The notes under the pieces were generated by a model. The model was not told the origin of the DNA. It saw only the letters and a list, made by a program, of their open reading frames with translations, and searched no databases. Positions 25,121 to 34,158 of a stretch of 64,000 bases of DNA are shown here, piece by piece (within the stretch, counting starts at the first letter, position 1; the number at the start of each line of letters is the position of its first letter). This stretch comes from Paracoccaceae bacterium (GTDB lineage: Bacteria > Pseudomonadota > Alphaproteobacteria > Rhodobacterales > Rhodobacteraceae): NCBI GenBank assembly GCA_021296235.1, contig JAGWAS010000017.1, forward strand, positions 13,488 to 77,487, in the 5' to 3' direction. A program made the position numbers and the translations under genes.

Positions 25121-25978
25121 CTACACAGCCCACTTGCTACTCTCAGCAATGTAGATTTCGCGCAATCTCAATGCGACCGGCCCCGGCTTGCCATTTCCAA
25201 TCTGAACTCCGTCAATCGATACAACCGGCATGACATAGTTTGAAGCCGATGTAATGAAGGCTTCCGATGCCTCGCGAGCTTCCTTGGGAGTGAACGTCCG
25301 TTCCTCAAACCTGAGTTGCGTTTCGCTTGCAAAACGCAGCACCGCCGCACGCGTTATTCCATGCAGGATGTCGTTTGACAGCTCCCTGGTTACGATGGTG
25401 CCGTCCCGGGTCACAATGAAGGCGTTGTTTGAGGTCCCTTCCGTGATCAGGCCTTCCTCAACCAGCCACGCATCGTCGGCCCCGGATTTGGCGGCCTCCA
25501 TCTTCGCCATGGATGGATAAAGCAGTTGGACGGTCTTTATGTCCCTGCGGCCCCATCTTAGATCCTCTGCCGTCACCACACTGATGCCCTTCTCCGGGTT
25601 TTTCGGTTTCAGCGCCTCACTGGTCTGGGTAAAGAGCACAATTGTCGGGCTGACATCCTCACCCGGATACATGAAGCTGCGATCGGCGGCACCCCGTGAA
25701 ATCTGAAGATAGACAACCCCCTCATCGATCGCATTGACCCTGACCATTTCCCTATGGATTTCGAGCATCGCTTCAGTGTCAACTTCGAAGGGAATCTCAA
25801 GCGCCCCAAGTGACCGCTTGAGTCGGGTCATATGGCCATCAAAATCCAAGAGCCTTCCTCCATGCACGGAAGTCACCTCATAGACTGCATCGGCAAAAAG
25901 AAACCCACGATCAAAAACGGAAACCTTCGCTTCCTCCTCCGGCACGTATTCGCCGTTAAGGTAGACAGTGCGGCCCAT
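25121..25978 (-). CDS. dat: D-amino-acid aminotransferase (PLP fold type IV)
   Basis: 285 aa. Transfers the amino group between D-amino acids and 2-oxo acids. Start MGRTVYLNGEYVPEEEAKVS, FDRGFLFADAVYE, then RRDIKTVQLL with the PLP-binding lysine, EGTSNNAFIV, and a conserved SASNYVMPVVSIDG near the end. Last gene of a reverse operon dgcN-dgcA-dat, 38 bp after dgcA; context supports D-amino acids rather than branched-chain amino acids as substrates. Confidence 0.88.
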   Translation of the reverse strand: MGRTVYLNGEYVPEEEAKVSVFDRGFLFADAVYEVTSVHGGRLLDFDGHMTRLKRSLGALEIPFEVDTEAMLEIHREMVRVNAIDEGVVYLQISRGAADRSFMYPGEDVSPTIVLFTQTSEALKPKNPEKGISVVTAEDLRWGRRDIKTVQLLYPSMAKMEAAKSGADDAWLVEEGLITEGTSNNAFIVTRDGTIVTRELSNDILHGITRAAVLRFASETQLRFEERTFTPKEAREASEAFITSASNYVMPVVSIDGVQIGNGKPGPVALRLREIYIAESSKWAV

Positions 25979-26016
25979 TTGCTTAACCTCCCTTCACAGT
26001 TGTTCCGGCGATTGTC

Positions 26017-26985
26017 TCATCCCCACAGAGCCGCCTCCGGCGGATGGACAACATGCCCTTCATATCGAAGTGCCGGAAAATGGTCTTCAGCCAGAAACAC
26101 CGGCCCGTCAAGGTCAACGATATCCGCCCCTTGGGCCAAAATTACCGCAGGTGCCATGGCAAGCGAGGAACCTATCATGCATCCCACCATAATCCGGTAG
26201 CCCATTCGGCGCGCCATGCCCCGCAGCGCTAGCGCTTCAGTGAGACCGCCAGTCTTGTCCAGCTTGATGTTGACCGTCGCATAACCCTTTGTGAGCGCTT
26301 CCAATGAGGCACGATCATGGCAACCCTCATCGGCGCAGACATCAACCGGAACGGAAATCCCGGCAAGGTCGGAGTCCTTTCCTGCCGGAAACGGCTGTTC
26401 CACCATTTCCACGCCGAGTTTCGGCAGGATGGCGGCGATTTCCTTCAAATCCCCTGCGGACCAGCCTTCATTCGCATCCACAATGATCCGGGCGTTTCCG
26501 GCACCCTCGCGCACAGCGCGCAAGCGATCGACATCCTCGCTTCCGGCACCCAACTTGACCTTGAGAAGCGGCCAATCCGAGTGGGCGGCGGCATCGGCCC
26601 GCATTTTTTCGCAGGTGTCCAGCGACACGGTATACGCGGTTGACACCGTATCGGGCCGATCCAATCCGGCGAGTTCCCAAACACGTTTTCCGGTAAGTTT
26701 TGCCTCAAGGTCCCAAAGCGCGCAATCAATCGCGTTTCTGGCTGCCCCCGCCGGCATCAGTTCCTGGAGTTGCCGACGCTCAACAGGCAGTGGCAGGCAT
26801 TCCACGGCGGCGGCAACGCTTTCCATGGTTTCCCCGTAACGCGCATAAGGCGTGCATTCGCCCCGCCCAACAGCGCCCCGGTGCCCAATGGTGACAACCA
26901 ATGTTCTGGCTTCCGTTCGCGATCCCCTTGAGATCGTGAACGAACGCTTAAGGGGAAACACCCTTTCTGCAACCGAAATCCGCAT
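26017..26985 (-). CDS. dgcA: N-acetyl-D-glutamate racemase / dipeptide epimerase-type enolase-superfamily enzyme
   Basis: 322 aa. Enolase superfamily, Ala-Glu epimerase branch. Visible: LLKVKLGA with the acid-base Lys-x-Lys, metal ligands in IIVDANEGW, MVEQPFP and VCADEGC, and the opposing lysine in NIKLDKTGG. It follows the DUF1611 protein DgcN by 49 bp. In marine Proteobacteria this pair acetylates D-glutamate and racemises N-acetyl-D-glutamate to the L form. Peptidoglycan dipeptide epimerisation is the alternative; the dgcN neighbour favours the D-glutamate route. Confidence 0.85.
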   Translation of the reverse strand: MRISVAERVFPLKRSFTISRGSRTEARTLVVTIGHRGAVGRGECTPYARYGETMESVAAAVECLPLPVERRQLQELMPAGAARNAIDCALWDLEAKLTGKRVWELAGLDRPDTVSTAYTVSLDTCEKMRADAAAHSDWPLLKVKLGAGSEDVDRLRAVREGAGNARIIVDANEGWSAGDLKEIAAILPKLGVEMVEQPFPAGKDSDLAGISVPVDVCADEGCHDRASLEALTKGYATVNIKLDKTGGLTEALALRGMARRMGYRIMVGCMIGSSLAMAPAVILAQGADIVDLDGPVFLAEDHFPALRYEGHVVHPPEAALWG

Positions 26986-27034
26986 CCGCCTTCACCGCAG
27001 CAGGACGAACGACGAAATCATGCCCAACCGCCGC

Positions 27035-28042
27035 TCAACCAAAATTCTCTGCAAGCGAGTCGACCAGCGGCCCCGGTCCGAAACGAACTGGATCTGTCGC
27101 AGGAAGCCCCAACTCTTCCTGCGCCGTTTCAATGCAGTCCCTGGCCGCAGTGTCGTCGAGTTCGGAGGTATTGATCGAAACTCCAATTACCCTGCAATCC
27201 GGATTCACCATCCTTGCCATCGTGAGAGCAACGTCCCGAAGTTTTTCAAGGGTGGGCATTCGGTGGTCGGGAAGGCCTCGCATGCGGGTGCGGGTGGGCT
27301 CATGGCTGAGAATCAGCGCATCCGGTTGACCTCCATGGATCAGCGCAAGCGTAACGCCGGAATACGAAGCATGAAACAGCGAGCCCTGACCTTCGATCAG
27401 ATCCCAGTGATCCTCCTCATTGTCGGGCGAAAGCCATTCGATTGAACCTGCCATGAAATCGGCAATCACTGCATCCAACGGCACCCCATTACCCTCGATC
27501 AGTATGCCTGTCTGTCCGGTTGCCCGGAACGTTGCCTTCATTCCGCGCCTCACCATCTCGCGTTGCATTGCAAGCGCCACATACATTTTTCCGACCGAGA
27601 CATCGGTTCCCACCGCAAGGCACCTTCTGCCCTTCCTCGGGCGGCCATTTGCGATTGGGTAATTCCGGTTCATTCGACGCACATCATGGAGCTTTCTGCC
27701 GTTCCGTTGCGCCGCCTCCACAAGCCTGGGCTCATTTTCAAGAAAATTGTGGAGCCCGCTCGCCAGATCCATTCCTGCCTCAATTGCCTCAACCAGGACG
27801 TCGATCCACGAATCGGCAATGACGCCACCCCGGTTTGCCACGCCGACCACCAGGGTTCCTGCGCCCTTACCGGCAGCTTCAGCAACCGACAGGTCCTGCA
27901 GACCGAGATCCGCATTGCAGCCTTTCATCCTGAACTGTCCGACAACATCGCCGGGCCGCCAATCCTTGATTCCTTGTGCAACCTTCGCCGCCAGCTTGTC
28001 CGGCGCGTCACCAAGAAAGAGAAGATAGGGTTTGGTGATCAT
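27035..28042 (-). CDS. dgcN: D-glutamate N-acetyltransferase, DUF1611 family
   Basis: 335 aa. DUF1611 protein with KPYLLFLGDAPDKLAAKVAQ at the start, a P-loop-like segment AVGTDVSVGKMYVALAM, FRATGQTGILIEGNGVPLDA and IEGQGSLFHASYSGV. First gene of the operon with dgcA and dat. The DgcN role (acetyl-CoA-dependent N-acetylation of D-glutamate) is taken from the conserved pairing with DgcA. cobD ends 129 bp upstream on the same strand. Confidence 0.85.
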   Translation of the reverse strand: MITKPYLLFLGDAPDKLAAKVAQGIKDWRPGDVVGQFRMKGCNADLGLQDLSVAEAAGKGAGTLVVGVANRGGVIADSWIDVLVEAIEAGMDLASGLHNFLENEPRLVEAAQRNGRKLHDVRRMNRNYPIANGRPRKGRRCLAVGTDVSVGKMYVALAMQREMVRRGMKATFRATGQTGILIEGNGVPLDAVIADFMAGSIEWLSPDNEEDHWDLIEGQGSLFHASYSGVTLALIHGGQPDALILSHEPTRTRMRGLPDHRMPTLEKLRDVALTMARMVNPDCRVIGVSINTSELDDTAARDCIETAQEELGLPATDPVRFGPGPLVDSLAENFG

Positions 28043-28171
28043 CCTGTGGGTCTCCCTTCCAACAGTTCCGAATCTTTGCGCCTATACCAGTCCACAAAAC
28101 TTGGAAAAGGATTTTGTTGGAATCTGGAAACCGATATCCCAACCGGCAACCTGTCAAATCAAGTGCATCAG

Positions 28172-29086
28172 TCAGAACAGGACAAAAAGCAGAATGCAAA
28201 CAATGCAAAGTCCGATCCAAGATCTCCTGAGAGCGATAAGCGCATCATCAATGTCACCGGCTGACAATTCCTTGCGGCCGCCTTCATTGACATACGGAAA
28301 GTCGGTTTCGATGCCGTCGTATTTTCGCGGCCCGGACAATGCAACGTCAAGTGCCACGGCAAGCGCTGCCTCCGGCCAACCCGCATTTGGCGAGCGATGA
28401 AGGGCAGCGTCCCTCCTGATCACCCCGAACCCTCTCCAGGAATTGTTCGCGGTTGCGATAAGCAGGCTCGTGAGGCGCGCCGGTATCCAATTCAGAGCAT
28501 CATCCAGCCTTGCCGCTGCCATTCCGAATTCACCGTAGCGCTGATTTCGGTATCCGATCATGCTGTCGGCGGTATTGACCGCCTTGTAGACAAGAATTCC
28601 GGGCAGGCCAAAAAGCACAAACCAGAATGCCGGAGCAACGACACCATCGGAGAAATTCTCGGCGGCACTTTCCATTGCGGCCCGCGCCACATCGGCCTGC
28701 TCCATGGGTTCGACGTCGCGCCCAACGATCTTGGCAACCTCCCGCTTTCCTTCACTCAGATTTGTGCGCAACCCGTCGGCAACGGCAGTAACGTGTTCGA
28801 CCAAACTCCCATACGACAGCAGGATTGCGGCTCCCAGCAGTTCCAGCAGGCCGAAATCGGGCAGTGCTGAGATAAGCGATCCAATGATCAATGCTGCCAC
28901 CACCACGCCGGCAGTCACCAATATCCCCTTGGCCTTGCGGTTCTCTCCCCGATTGCAGTTCTTTTCCGCAATGCCGATGGCCCGGCCGATTAGAACAACC
29001 GGATGCGGGATGCGGTTCCACGCCCAATCCGGCTCGCCGAGCAGCGCATCCAGTATCAATGCGACCAGCAGCAGCAGAAAATACAT
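28172..29086 (-). CDS. cobD: Adenosylcobinamide-phosphate synthase
   Basis: 304 aa membrane protein of late cobalamin synthesis (CobD/CbiB), which attaches the aminopropanol linker to adenosylcobyric acid. The start LILDALLGEPDWAWN.IPHPVV pattern, AMESAAENFSDGVVAPAFW, NTADSMIGYRN and SPNAGWPEAALAVAL are diagnostic. About four to five membrane segments, the last at the C-terminus. Its start abuts the rnhB stop (shared base at 29086). No other cob genes lie in the window. Confidence 0.93.
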   Translation of the reverse strand: MYFLLLLVALILDALLGEPDWAWNRIPHPVVLIGRAIGIAEKNCNRGENRKAKGILVTAGVVVAALIIGSLISALPDFGLLELLGAAILLSYGSLVEHVTAVADGLRTNLSEGKREVAKIVGRDVEPMEQADVARAAMESAAENFSDGVVAPAFWFVLFGLPGILVYKAVNTADSMIGYRNQRYGEFGMAAARLDDALNWIPARLTSLLIATANNSWRGFGVIRRDAALHRSPNAGWPEAALAVALDVALSGPRKYDGIETDFPYVNEGGRKELSAGDIDDALIALRRSWIGLCIVCILLFVLF

Positions 29087-29742
29087 CAGGCGTCCTCCCG
29101 AATTTCTTGCGCCCGCCTGGCCTCCAACGCCTCACGCACCGGTCTGAAACTTCGACGATGCAGCGGGGTCGGGCCGAGATGGAACAACGTTTCAATGTGT
29201 TTCCTGGTGCCGTAGCCGCAGTTGGCCATCCAGCCATATTCGGGGTGCAGTCGATCAAGCTCGCCCATGTGCCGGTCGCGAGCAACCTTTGCAACTATGG
29301 AAGCCGCGGCAATTGACACCGATATTGCATCTCCGGAAACAACTGGCCGGGCCGGGCAAGGGAGGCCGGCGGGGATCCTATCCCCGTCTATGAGCAGGTG
29401 ATCCGGATGGCGGCAAAGTTGTTCGACTGCCCGTCGCATTGCCAGCATCGCTGCGTTGAGAATGTTGAGGCCGTCAATCTCTTCCTCGCTGGCTGTTCCA
29501 ACTGATACGGTTGACGAAGCCCTGATCGCCCTGTCCAGAAACTCTCTCCTTTTTGCAGTCAGTTTCTTGGAATCATTCAGACCGTCGGGTACATTGTTCA
29601 TGTCCAGAACAACCGCTGCGGCAATAACCGGACCGGCCAATGCTCCGCGTCCCGCCTCGTCTACCCCGGCCACGACGTCAAATCCGCAACAACGCAGTTC
29701 GGACTCAAGCAGGCTGTTGGGTCTCAGTGTCACTTTGGTCAA
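29086..29742 (-). CDS. rnhB: Ribonuclease HII
   Basis: 218 aa from the TTG at 29742. Cuts RNA in RNA-DNA hybrids, including single ribonucleotides. Active-site carboxylates lie in VAGVDEAGRGALAGPV, LLIDGDRIPAG and SIVAKVARDRHM. The open frame extends to 29898 but that part lies over the end of the preceding gene and does not look like RNase HII; a GTG at 29763 is an alternative start. The last base pair region is shared with cobD. Confidence 0.92.
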   Translation of the reverse strand: MTKVTLRPNSLLESELRCCGFDVVAGVDEAGRGALAGPVIAAAVVLDMNNVPDGLNDSKKLTAKRREFLDRAIRASSTVSVGTASEEEIDGLNILNAAMLAMRRAVEQLCRHPDHLLIDGDRIPAGLPCPARPVVSGDAISVSIAAASIVAKVARDRHMGELDRLHPEYGWMANCGYGTRKHIETLFHLGPTPLHRRSFRPVREALEARRAQEIREDA

Positions 29743-29801
29743 GTTTGATCCGTGCAACCTTTCCACCGGCCAAATCCCTGAAGCCGGTGCATGCCGTCTG
29801 A

Positions 29802-30209
29802 TCAGTATTGTCGGGACAGGCGGAAGCCTTCCCGTTGCATGCATTTTGAATCGAAATATTTGACAAGGAAATCTCCCCGCCAACGTTCCTTCAGGCACAC
29901 CTTTGGCGTCGGCAGGCAGGGCCGCCCGTCAGTCTCAACCCAAATATCCCCCGTCCACCGGGCCGAACTGCAAACCCGGGTTCTGTTGATTTCATCCTCG
30001 ATTGCGCTGCGCTCAGATTGCGCAGCCGCCGCCTTTCGCTGCCGCTCCTTGCGCGCCTGACTGGCAATCAGGGCGAGGGCGGCAACTCCTACGATTGCCT
30101 TCAGCGTATCATTGTCATCTGCGCGGGCGGGTGCGGCAGTGAACTGCAGGGCCAGCAGCATGGCTGCGGCGATTCCCAGAAGATTTCCTGCGAATTTATT
30201 GTGGCTCAT
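29802..30209 (-). CDS. Small exported protein of unknown function
   Basis: 135 aa from the ATG at 30209. Signal peptide MSHNKFAGNLLGIAAAMLLAL with ARA cleavage site, then a hydrophobic stretch (TLKAIVGVAALALIASQ), a basic Ala/Arg/Lys helix (RKERQRKAAAAQ) and a C-terminal domain with four cysteines (RVCSSARW, GRPCLPTPKVC, KYFDSKC), likely two disulphides. No known family recognised. It precedes rnhB by about 60 bp on the same strand. Confidence 0.65.
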   Translation of the reverse strand: MSHNKFAGNLLGIAAAMLLALQFTAAPARADDNDTLKAIVGVAALALIASQARKERQRKAAAAQSERSAIEDEINRTRVCSSARWTGDIWVETDGRPCLPTPKVCLKERWRGDFLVKYFDSKCMQREGFRLSRQY

Positions 30210-30413
30210 CTGAAAATGCCCCCGTTTGCGGATAATCCGGATTATCTGCCACATGGACCAAAAATTCAAGCGAATGTCCTGACCTCTGACGTCCCTGACA
30301 GGGTCAGGCAGCCACCGAACCAATATCCCACCTCCAGATGCAGCATCATGGTTCGTGCGACACCCAAACGGGTTGGTGGCGCACTGACCAAACGGCGCCC
30401 TTAGCGGCTTCCA

Positions 30414-30605
30414 TCAGCCGTCCGAACCCAATGCCCGCCTTGCATCGGCAATCGCTTCGCTCACCAATTGCCCGTCCTGGACCCGCTCGCACAGGGCCAC
30501 GACCAAGGCCAAGGCAAAAGCAAGTTGTTGATCGCGATTAAGCCCGTTTGCCACTCCGGAAAGTTGCGCGAGCACTGCATCCCTGTCGAAGTCGGAAGTT
30601 CCCAT
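30414..30605 (-). CDS. DUF2783-like small protein
   Basis: 63 aa. The layout (DFDRDAVLAQLSGVANGLNR, a hydrophobic ALALVVALCERV helix and a SEAIADARRAL end) resembles DUF2783, small helical proteins usually found beside an FAD-dependent oxygenase and an MBL-fold hydrolase in alphaproteobacterial aromatic-degradation loci, as here. Its ATG follows the stop of the FAD oxygenase gene with no gap. Function unknown; last gene of the hmgA operon. Confidence 0.65.
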   Translation of the reverse strand: MGTSDFDRDAVLAQLSGVANGLNRDQQLAFALALVVALCERVQDGQLVSEAIADARRALGSDG

Positions 30606-32156
30606 TCAATTCATGCCCCACATATTTGAAATCGCCGCCCTGATCTGTCTGCCGCTGCAACCGGTCCACCTGGCGGCGATGACCTGATCCGGTCTCACAA
30701 GGTAAACCGCATCCCTTTCACTTCCGAGATAACGTTCCCTGACGAAATCGTTGATTTGCACATTGAGGGCCCTGGTTCCCGGAATTGCTGGTGGCTCACA
30801 GCCCACACCGACAACGCACGGAACCCTGCCAAGGCGGTCAATCAGCCACTCGTCGCCAACAGGTGCATCCGGCGCAACCGAACCGGGACACGACACATTC
30901 GGAAGTTGCAGTGAATCGGGTCCGGAAATTTGGTAAACACTAGGCACCGAGAGCCTTCCCGAATTTACCCAGGGACGAGCGTACTCCGCTGCAGAGGCCA
31001 AACTCAGCACCTGATCCCTGAGCACCCTTTCCCAACCGTCGCGAGGCGACATGAAGCGGGTCGTCCTCGATGAATTTGATATGTTTTCATCCGCTCCGTG
31101 AACCCGCTCGGAATTGTAGTCCTCAAGGACGGAAGGTCGCGCCCGGCCGCCCAATATGGCGGCAAGCCTCCAGCACAGGCTGTCGACATCCTGTAGGCCG
31201 CCGTTCCCGCCACGGGCGCCAAAAGGCGACACGACATGGGCTGAATCGCCGGCGAAGATAACCCTGCCATGCACAAACCGCTCCAGTCTCCTGCACTGAA
31301 AGGTGTAAACCGAAACCCATTCAAGCCGATAGTCCCGGCCATCCACAACCTTGGAAATCCTCGGCATGACGTTTTCGGGGAGGCGCTCGCGGGCCGGGTC
31401 CGCATCGGGACCGAGTTGCAGATCAATCCGGTAAATGTTGTCCGGCTGCTTGTGCAAAAGTGCAGATTGCCCCCCGTGAAATGTTGGCTCAAACCAGAAC
31501 CGCCGCTCAGAGGGGAAATCGGCGTTCATCTCAATGTCGGAAATCAGGAACCGATCCTCAAAAACTTCACCTTCAAATTCCAACCCCAACTGCGCCCTGA
31601 TCGTCGAACGCACCCCATCGCAGGCAATCAGCCACTTAGCCTCAAGATCGTAGTTGCCTTCGGGAGTTTCGATTCCGAGCTTCACGAAGTCCGGAAATTG
31701 CTCCAGCGAAACAACCCGGTTGGCGAAACGCAGGTCAATTCCGTCGATCCCGTTTGCCCGGTCGAGAAGGTAATCCTCAACATAATATTGTTGGAGGTTG
31801 ATGAAGGCCGGTCGCTTGTGGCCTTCCTCCGGCAGAAGGTCGAAGCTGAAGAGTTCGCGATGACCGTGATAGGTCCTTCCAACCTTCCAAATAATTCCCT
31901 TTTCGACCGCCCTGTCGCCAATGCCCAACCTGTCGAATATCTCGATTGAGCGCTTGGACCAGCAAATTGCACGTGAACCGACGGCGATGGACTCCCTGAG
32001 GTCCAGCACCACCGAGGGAACGCCGAGACCGGCAAGTTCGATTGCGGCTGCAAGCCCAACCGGACCTGCCCCTATGATGACCACGCCCTTGCGCCGCTCC
32101 GGGCCATCCAATCCCGGAGGCGGGACAAACTCAAGCATGCGTTCAACCGGCGGCAT
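30606..32156 (-). CDS. FAD-dependent aromatic hydroxylase-type monooxygenase
   Basis: 516 aa, group A flavin monooxygenase (PHBH/MhpA fold). GVVIIGAGPVGLAAAIELAG is the ADP-binding site, WLIACDGVRSTIR the DG motif, and RVIFAGDSAHVVSPFGARGG the FAD ribityl-binding GD motif. The C-terminal ~110 residues resemble the thioredoxin-like domain of phenol-hydroxylase relatives. It should hydroxylate an aromatic ring using NAD(P)H and O2; the substrate is unknown, but its place in the homogentisate operon suggests a compound converted to homogentisate. Start at the ATG 32156; a TTG directly precedes it. Confidence 0.85.
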   Translation of the reverse strand: MPPVERMLEFVPPPGLDGPERRKGVVIIGAGPVGLAAAIELAGLGVPSVVLDLRESIAVGSRAICWSKRSIEIFDRLGIGDRAVEKGIIWKVGRTYHGHRELFSFDLLPEEGHKRPAFINLQQYYVEDYLLDRANGIDGIDLRFANRVVSLEQFPDFVKLGIETPEGNYDLEAKWLIACDGVRSTIRAQLGLEFEGEVFEDRFLISDIEMNADFPSERRFWFEPTFHGGQSALLHKQPDNIYRIDLQLGPDADPARERLPENVMPRISKVVDGRDYRLEWVSVYTFQCRRLERFVHGRVIFAGDSAHVVSPFGARGGNGGLQDVDSLCWRLAAILGGRARPSVLEDYNSERVHGADENISNSSRTTRFMSPRDGWERVLRDQVLSLASAAEYARPWVNSGRLSVPSVYQISGPDSLQLPNVSCPGSVAPDAPVGDEWLIDRLGRVPCVVGVGCEPPAIPGTRALNVQINDFVRERYLGSERDAVYLVRPDQVIAARWTGCSGRQIRAAISNMWGMN

Positions 32157-32193
32157 CAACCCTACAAACCGAATTCGGGCAAGCCTTCATCCC

Positions 32194-33144
32194 TTATCCT
32201 TGGAGCTCGTCCCACATTTCAAGATCCCGCTCTGCCGTCCAAATCCTCGGCGTGTCGATCCCCCTTGCCTCATCATACGCCCGTGAGACGTTGAACGGCA
32301 GGCAGTGCTCGTAGATTGCATAATCAGAAAATCTCGGGTCGCAGGCATCCCTGACGCCGTCCCAAGCCTCCTTGAGCGAACCTCCCCGCGCCGCCGCCAT
32401 GGCGGCGGGCATATAGGTGGCGTCAAGGAACTCACGGGTGCATTCCAGTCCGGCCGCCACCAACTCAGCGGTATCAAGGGCATCACCCCTGCCGGGGGCA
32501 ATGGCGCGTGGCGCATATGAAGCCACGGCATCAAGCGTTCCGCGCCAGTCGCCGAAATGTCCGTCGCCGCAATAGCAGGCGGATTTGTATTCGACGATGT
32601 CGCCGGTGAACATCACCTGCTCGTCCGGAACCCAGATGACGGCATCACCCGCCGTGTGTGCCCTGCCGAGAGTCATCAGATCAATCCTCCTCCTTCCGAG
32701 ATAGACCGTCATGCTGTTGCCGAATGTCGTCGTCGGCCATGTGAGGCCGGGGATCGATTCATGTCCCTCGAACAATCTCGGGAACCGTTGAAACTCGCTC
32801 TTCCAGTCCTCCAGCCCCCTTTCCGCAACCATGGATCGGGCGGTGTGTGACATGATGACCTGCGGTGCCCCGTAGGCGGATGCCCCAAGCACTCTAACCG
32901 CATGGTAGTGAGTCAGCACCAGATGCGAAATGGGCTTGTCGGTAATCCTGCGGATTTCGTCGATGACCTTTTCGGCGAGGCGGGGAGTCGCCTGCGCCTC
33001 CACAACCATCACAGAGTCGTCACCGATGATCACGCCGGAATTCGGATCACCCTCCGCGGTGAATGCGTAGAGTCCCCTGCCGATTTCGGTGAAGCTGGTG
33101 ACCTTTTCCGAAAGGTCTCCCTGCGATGCGAATGCCCTGGTCAT
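32194..33144 (-). CDS. Metallo-beta-lactamase-fold hydrolase
   Basis: 316 aa. MBL fold of the glyoxalase II-like type. The metal motif reads LTHYHAVRVLGA rather than His-x-His-x-Asp-His, with MFTGDIVEYKSACYCGDG further on supplying the later Asp/His site; HTAGDAVIWVP is also present. The altered first motif appears to be a subfamily trait, so activity may still be intact with different metal use. Between the FAD oxygenase and the fumarylacetoacetate hydrolase in the operon. Reaction unknown. Confidence 0.8.
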   Translation of the reverse strand: MTRAFASQGDLSEKVTSFTEIGRGLYAFTAEGDPNSGVIIGDDSVMVVEAQATPRLAEKVIDEIRRITDKPISHLVLTHYHAVRVLGASAYGAPQVIMSHTARSMVAERGLEDWKSEFQRFPRLFEGHESIPGLTWPTTTFGNSMTVYLGRRRIDLMTLGRAHTAGDAVIWVPDEQVMFTGDIVEYKSACYCGDGHFGDWRGTLDAVASYAPRAIAPGRGDALDTAELVAAGLECTREFLDATYMPAAMAAARGGSLKEAWDGVRDACDPRFSDYAIYEHCLPFNVSRAYDEARGIDTPRIWTAERDLEMWDELQG

Positions 33145-33147
33145 CAA

Positions 33148-34158
33148 TCAAACTCCAATTTGCCGGACGGTCTGTTCAATTTCGCCGAAGATCGAATTGC
33201 CGCGCTTGTCATTCATCCAAATTTTGACCGTATCACCGAAGCGCAGGAACGGCGTTGAAGGCACCCCGTTTCGGATTGTTTCAACTGTTCTGACTTCAGC
33301 CAGGCACGAATAGCCGACACCACCCTCGCCGACCGGCCTTCCCGGTCCGCCGTCAAGCCTGTTCGAGATCGTCCCTGAACCGACAATGGCACCTGCCGAC
33401 AAGTGCCTCGTCCGTGCAGCGTGGGCAATCAGCTGAGGAAAGTCGAAAACCATGTCAACCCCGGCTTCGGCACGGCCGAACGGCTCTCCATTGATGTCGA
33501 CGCACATCGGAAGGTGCAGCCTGGCACCGTCCCAAGCCTCGCCAAGTTCGTCCGGCGTAACCGCAACCGGAGAAAACGCCGAAGAGGGTTTCGATTGAAA
33601 AAACCCAAACCCCTTTGCCAGCTCTGGAGCGGTGATTGACCGAAGCGTCACATCGTTCACCAGCATGATCAGCTTGATGTGACTGCCGGCGTTCCCAGCC
33701 TTGATTCCAAGTGGTGTGTCGTCGACCACAACCGCGACCTCGGCTTCCAGATCAATGCCAAACTCCTCTGATTCAGCCGGAATGTCATCCCGCGGCCCCA
33801 GAAACGTGTCCGACCCGCCCTGATACATCAGTGGATCCCTGTAGAAACTCTCCGGCATCTCGACGCCGCGAGCCTTTCGGACCAGTTCAACATGGTTAAC
33901 GTAAGCCGAACCGTCGGCCCACTGATAGGCACGGGGCAACGGCGACGCCGCTTTGGCCTGATCAAACCTGTCGGCATCCGCATTTCCCTCCAGATCGCGG
34001 GCGAGCGCCTCCAACGCAGGTGCCGCATTTGGCCAATCATCAAGCACCGCCTGCATGGTGCCTGCGACGTGATCTGCAGAAACGCATCGTTCAAGGTCGC
34101 GCGATACCACAACAAGGCGTCCATCCCGGGACCCGTCCTTCAGGCTGGCAAGTTTCAT
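33148..34158 (-). CDS. fahA: Fumarylacetoacetate hydrolase family protein
   Basis: 336 aa. Cleaves fumarylacetoacetate to fumarate and acetoacetate. Metal ligands and fold seen in FGIDLEAEVAVVVDD (Glu-x-Glu), LIMLVNDVTLRS and FQSKPSSAFSPVAVTP, and GTISNR near the C-terminus. The size is that of the short bacterial FAH type that accompanies hmgA. Overlaps the upstream MBL gene as ATGA and is followed after 3 bp by the second MBL gene. Confidence 0.88.
   Translation of the reverse strand: MKLASLKDGSRDGRLVVVSRDLERCVSADHVAGTMQAVLDDWPNAAPALEALARDLEGNADADRFDQAKAASPLPRAYQWADGSAYVNHVELVRKARGVEMPESFYRDPLMYQGGSDTFLGPRDDIPAESEEFGIDLEAEVAVVVDDTPLGIKAGNAGSHIKLIMLVNDVTLRSITAPELAKGFGFFQSKPSSAFSPVAVTPDELGEAWDGARLHLPMCVDINGEPFGRAEAGVDMVFDFPQLIAHAARTRHLSAGAIVGSGTISNRLDGGPGRPVGEGGVGYSCLAEVRTVETIRNGVPSTPFLRFGDTVKIWMNDKRGNSIFGEIEQTVRQIGV

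Noticed and set aside
29743-29898. N-terminal extension of RNase HII
   Set aside because: It overlaps the end of the small exported protein gene and has no similarity to RNase HII, so a TTG or GTG start downstream is preferred.
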